A stretch of DNA of 64,000 bases from Dyadobacter flavalbus. Lineage in GTDB: Bacteria; Bacteroidota; Bacteroidia; Cytophagales; Spirosomataceae. The position numbers and the translations under genes are program-made. A model generated the notes under the pieces. The model saw nothing but the letters and a program-made list of their open reading frames with translations, had not been told where the DNA came from and did no database searches. The stretch is from positions 124,001-188,000 of the forward strand of contig NZ_VBSN01000066.1 in NCBI RefSeq assembly GCF_006149045.1. The letters are read 5' to 3'. Positions 62,546 through 64,000 of the stretch are shown here, piece by piece; position 1 is the stretch's first letter, and the number at the start of each line of letters is the position of its first letter.

Positions 62546-64000
62546 ATGTTATCAAAAGTATTGTGCGTGCTGTCATCGGTAACTTTGCTGATGACGGCAT
62601 GTACTAAAAGTTCCGAAGAAAAGCCTTCCGGCATTGAGCATGTCATTGTCATCGGCGTGGACGGGCTGAGCCCGGACGGAATTCAAAAGGCCGAAACGCC
62701 AAATCTCGACAGTATGATCGCCAACGGAAGTGTCAAATGGAATGTGCGTTCCGTACTTACTTCCAGCAGCAGCCAGAACTGGGCTTCCATGATCATGGGC
62801 GCCGGTCCGGAGCAGCACGGCATCATCAACAATGACTGGGAAATGGACGATCATACGATGCCCCCGATTGTGGAGGAAGCAGACGGACGTTTTCCGACCA
62901 TTTTCAGTATTCTGCATAAGAACAAACCCGAAGCAGAAATCGGAGTCGTTTATCACTGGGATGGATTTGGCCGGCTGTTTCAAAAAAATGCCGTCAATTA
63001 TGACAAGCGTTTTTCAACCGAAGATTCCACTGCTGCCGATTTTATAAACTATATAAAGGCAAAAAAGCCCGTTCTCGGCTTCGTCCATTTTGATCACGTA
63101 GATCATGCCGGGCATCACGGCGGGCATGGGTCGCCGGAATATTACGAAGCCGTTACCAAAGCGGATTCGCTGATCGGAAAAATTCTGGACGGGATCAAAG
63201 CAGCGGGAATGGAAGATAAAACCCTGGTGATTGTTTGGGCGGATCACGGCGGGATCGGTTACGGACACGGAGGCGCAACGCCGCAGGAAGCCGAAATTGC
63301 CGGAATTTTTTACGGAAAAGACATTAAGAAAGGGTATAAAATAGAGCAGCAGGTTTATACGTACGACCTGGCCGCAACAATCGCCTTTGCGCTGGGCATT
63401 CAGCAGCCTTACGCATGTATCGGACGTCCGGTAAAGCCGGTTTTTGAAGGTTTTTTAGAGCCGGAAAACCTTTGGCTGGGTGAAAAAAGGATTGCTTCGC
63501 CCGTCATTTATCCCGAACGGAAACTATATGAACAGGCCGGCGGATTGTATGTGGATCAAACGGCAACGGTTAAAATTGAAACCAAAGCGGAAAACAGCGT
63601 GACAAGATACACAACGGACGGAAGTGAGCCGGACAGCACATCGGCGGTTTATAAAAATCCTTTTAATGTAGATAAAACAACGGTTGTAAAAGCAAAATCA
63701 TTTGATAGAGAAGGCCGGGAAAGCTTATTGGAAACGGCCTATTTCAGAATGGTGAAATCGGGCTCCGGCAACGGGCTGAACACTTCTTTTTATCAGGGAA
63801 AAAATCTGGAAAAGTTGCCTGAATTTGCTACATTGAAAAAAGGAAAGTCCTGGACGAGTGCCGAGTTCCATATCAGCCGGGATCAGCTTAATGCCATTCT
63901 GGAAAAAGACAATGCCAGCTTTGCATTGCAGTTTGAAGGTTTTATTCGGATCGACAAGCCCGGAAAATACCTTTTTGCAACACAGTCGGACGATGGCAGT
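62546..64000 (+). CDS. Alkaline-phosphatase-superfamily phosphodiesterase lipoprotein with CHB_HEX_C and PA14 domains (3'-truncated)
   Basis: Surface enzyme, cut by the window end after 485 codons. It has a lipobox (LLMTACTKS, Cys19), a type I phosphodiesterase/nucleotide pyrophosphatase domain with VIGVDGLSPDG, TSSSSQNWASM (nucleophile region), DHVDHAGHH and WADHGGIGYGHGG as metal ligands. Then a chitobiase-type C-terminal domain (TRYTTDGSEPDSTSAVYKNP) and the start of a PA14 domain (FYQGKNLEKLPEF). Phosphonoacetate hydrolase is in the same superfamily. The carbohydrate-binding domains suggest action on a phosphorylated or phosphonylated glycan outside the cell. Confidence 0.88.
   Translation, partial: MLSKVLCVLSSVTLLMTACTKSSEEKPSGIEHVIVIGVDGLSPDGIQKAETPNLDSMIANGSVKWNVRSVLTSSSSQNWASMIMGAGPEQHGIINNDWEMDDHTMPPIVEEADGRFPTIFSILHKNKPEAEIGVVYHWDGFGRLFQKNAVNYDKRFSTEDSTAADFINYIKAKKPVLGFVHFDHVDHAGHHGGHGSPEYYEAVTKADSLIGKILDGIKAAGMEDKTLVIVWADHGGIGYGHGGATPQEAEIAGIFYGKDIKKGYKIEQQVYTYDLAATIAFALGIQQPYACIGRPVKPVFEGFLEPENLWLGEKRIASPVIYPERKLYEQAGGLYVDQTATVKIETKAENSVTRYTTDGSEPDSTSAVYKNPFNVDKTTVVKAKSFDREGRESLLETAYFRMVKSGSGNGLNTSFYQGKNLEKLPEFATLKKGKSWTSAEFHISRDQLNAILEKDNASFALQFEGFIRIDKPGKYLFATQSDDGS

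Overview
The window looks like a chromosome segment of a Bacteroidota bacterium, most likely order Cytophagales near Dyadobacter/Spirosomaceae (the genus is an inference from gene content, not a search result). Evidence: three SusC-type TonB receptors, two with their SusD partners; an ECF sigma/FecR/SusC/SusD regulatory cassette; a protein with a C-terminal type IX secretion sorting domain; HYC_CC_PP and heavy-metal-binding-domain proteins; and promoters of the Bacteroidota form TTTG..TAnnTTTG. Shine-Dalgarno sites are generally absent. GC is moderate, with two clearly AT-rich islands, each a toxin-antitoxin module.

Layout. 1-2.3 kb: a SusC receptor cut by the window edge. 2.6-8.3 kb: threonine pathway (thrA, thrB) interrupted by a nucleotidyltransferase-HEPN pair, then an A-type Fe-S carrier and a sugar-nucleotidyltransferase. 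8.4-13.3 kb: a 1350-residue FG-GAP repeat protein exported by the type IX system, and an SGNH hydrolase. 13.4-15.7 kb: molybdate ABC transporter modABC. 15.9-18 kb: aminotransferase plus prephenate dehydrogenase (tyrosine branch). 18.2-20.2 kb: two convergent, overlapping L,D-transpeptidases. 20.4-24.5 kb: tRNA-Arg(CCT), hflX, a CstB-like persulfide dioxygenase/rhodanese and a methyltransferase. 24.5-33.5 kb: a copper-handling locus (CopA ATPase, HMA proteins, TonB receptor, outer-membrane protein, an AraC regulator with its own metal-binding head) interrupted by a VapBC module. 33.6-46.6 kb: mixed housekeeping genes (csaA, lactonase, thioredoxin-like protein, YdcF, pfkA, YfhO, DinB, Fic, DUF983, CGNR regulator with divergent EamA exporter). 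47-54.2 kb: ECF sigma, FecR, SusC and SusD on the minus strand. 54.7-64 kb: a plus-strand locus that pairs phosphonate-catabolism enzymes with a SusCD importer and a surface phosphodiesterase.

The most interesting reading is the last locus. A cupin-XRE regulator, a PhnX-like hydrolase with the Schiff-base lysine in place, an FAD amine oxidase of the kind that travels with phosphonate genes, SusC/SusD, and an alkaline-phosphatase-superfamily lipoprotein with chitobiase-C and PA14 domains together suggest a phosphonate version of a polysaccharide utilization locus. It would release and import an organophosphonate or phosphonoglycan fragment, oxidise it to phosphonoacetaldehyde and split it to acetaldehyde and phosphate.

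Other notable structure: a toxin-antitoxin pair translationally coupled to homoserine kinase; a dispersed family of intergenic arrays with an exact 7-bp period (RGCYNNN), two pairs of which face each other as inverted repeats; and a perfect 24-bp palindrome just upstream of a Fic AMP-transferase gene.
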